The notes below the pieces were generated by a model, which was not told the DNA's origin, made no database searches, and saw only the letters and a list, made by a program, of their open reading frames with translations. Below, in pieces: positions 5,361 to 5,385 of a stretch of 5,385 bases of DNA (its first letter is position 1; every line of letters starts with the position of its first letter). The position numbers were made by a program, and so were the translations under genes. Source of the DNA: Desulfobacterales bacterium (GTDB lineage Bacteria > Desulfobacterota > Desulfobacteria > Desulfobacterales > Desulfosalsimonadaceae); the NCBI GenBank assembly GCA_029933295.1, contig JAOZOL010000184.1:1-5385 (forward strand), given 5' to 3'.

Positions 5361-5385
5361 TTTACCATCTTTCCAAGTAACAGTT

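Overview
The window carries five complete plus-strand genes in a moderately AT-rich bacterial chromosome segment: lgt, holA, a small DEDDy exonuclease, a REC–DUF3369–HD-GYP response regulator and a TetR-family repressor. The style of the proteins (a cysteine-rich Lgt variant, an enlarged HolA, and a cytoplasmic REC/DUF3369/HD-GYP protein) suggests a sulfate-reducer-like deltaproteobacterium (Desulfobacterota, possibly Desulfobacterales). That assignment is from recognition of protein style only; no search was run.

Region 1 (1-3046) is a three-gene operon. lgt (lipoprotein lipidation) is followed after 6 nt by holA (clamp-loader delta subunit). The holA 3' end overlaps by 16 nt a small DEDDy-type 3'-5' exonuclease of unassigned role. 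The operon is bracketed by the most striking object in the window: a 62-bp inverted repeat with 59 of 62 positions matching. The left arm (1-62) ends just before the lgt ribosome binding site. The right arm (2985-3046) begins 83 nt after the exonuclease stop. Each arm contains a perfect 6-bp hairpin (TGGTGA/TCACCA with a 4-nt loop), an AAAAGCTTTT palindrome and a promoter-like TTGAAA element. In the left arm the promoter and hairpin would form the start and 5' leader of the lgt transcript.

Region 2 (3047-4667) holds the HD-GYP response regulator. All recognisable phospho-acceptor and metal-ligand residues are present, so it is probably an active c-di-GMP phosphodiesterase controlled by phosphorylation. 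Its likely start is 3099, not an upstream ATG at 3057.

Region 3 (4668-5385) has a short spacer with two adjacent palindromes and a TTGACA box, then a TetR-family regulator most likely starting at a GTG at 4746 behind a strong Shine-Dalgarno. Its targets are probably beyond the window or its own promoter. No RNA genes, CRISPR arrays, transposases or gene-free stretches over 300 bases were seen; the last 25 bases after the TetR stop show nothing recognisable.
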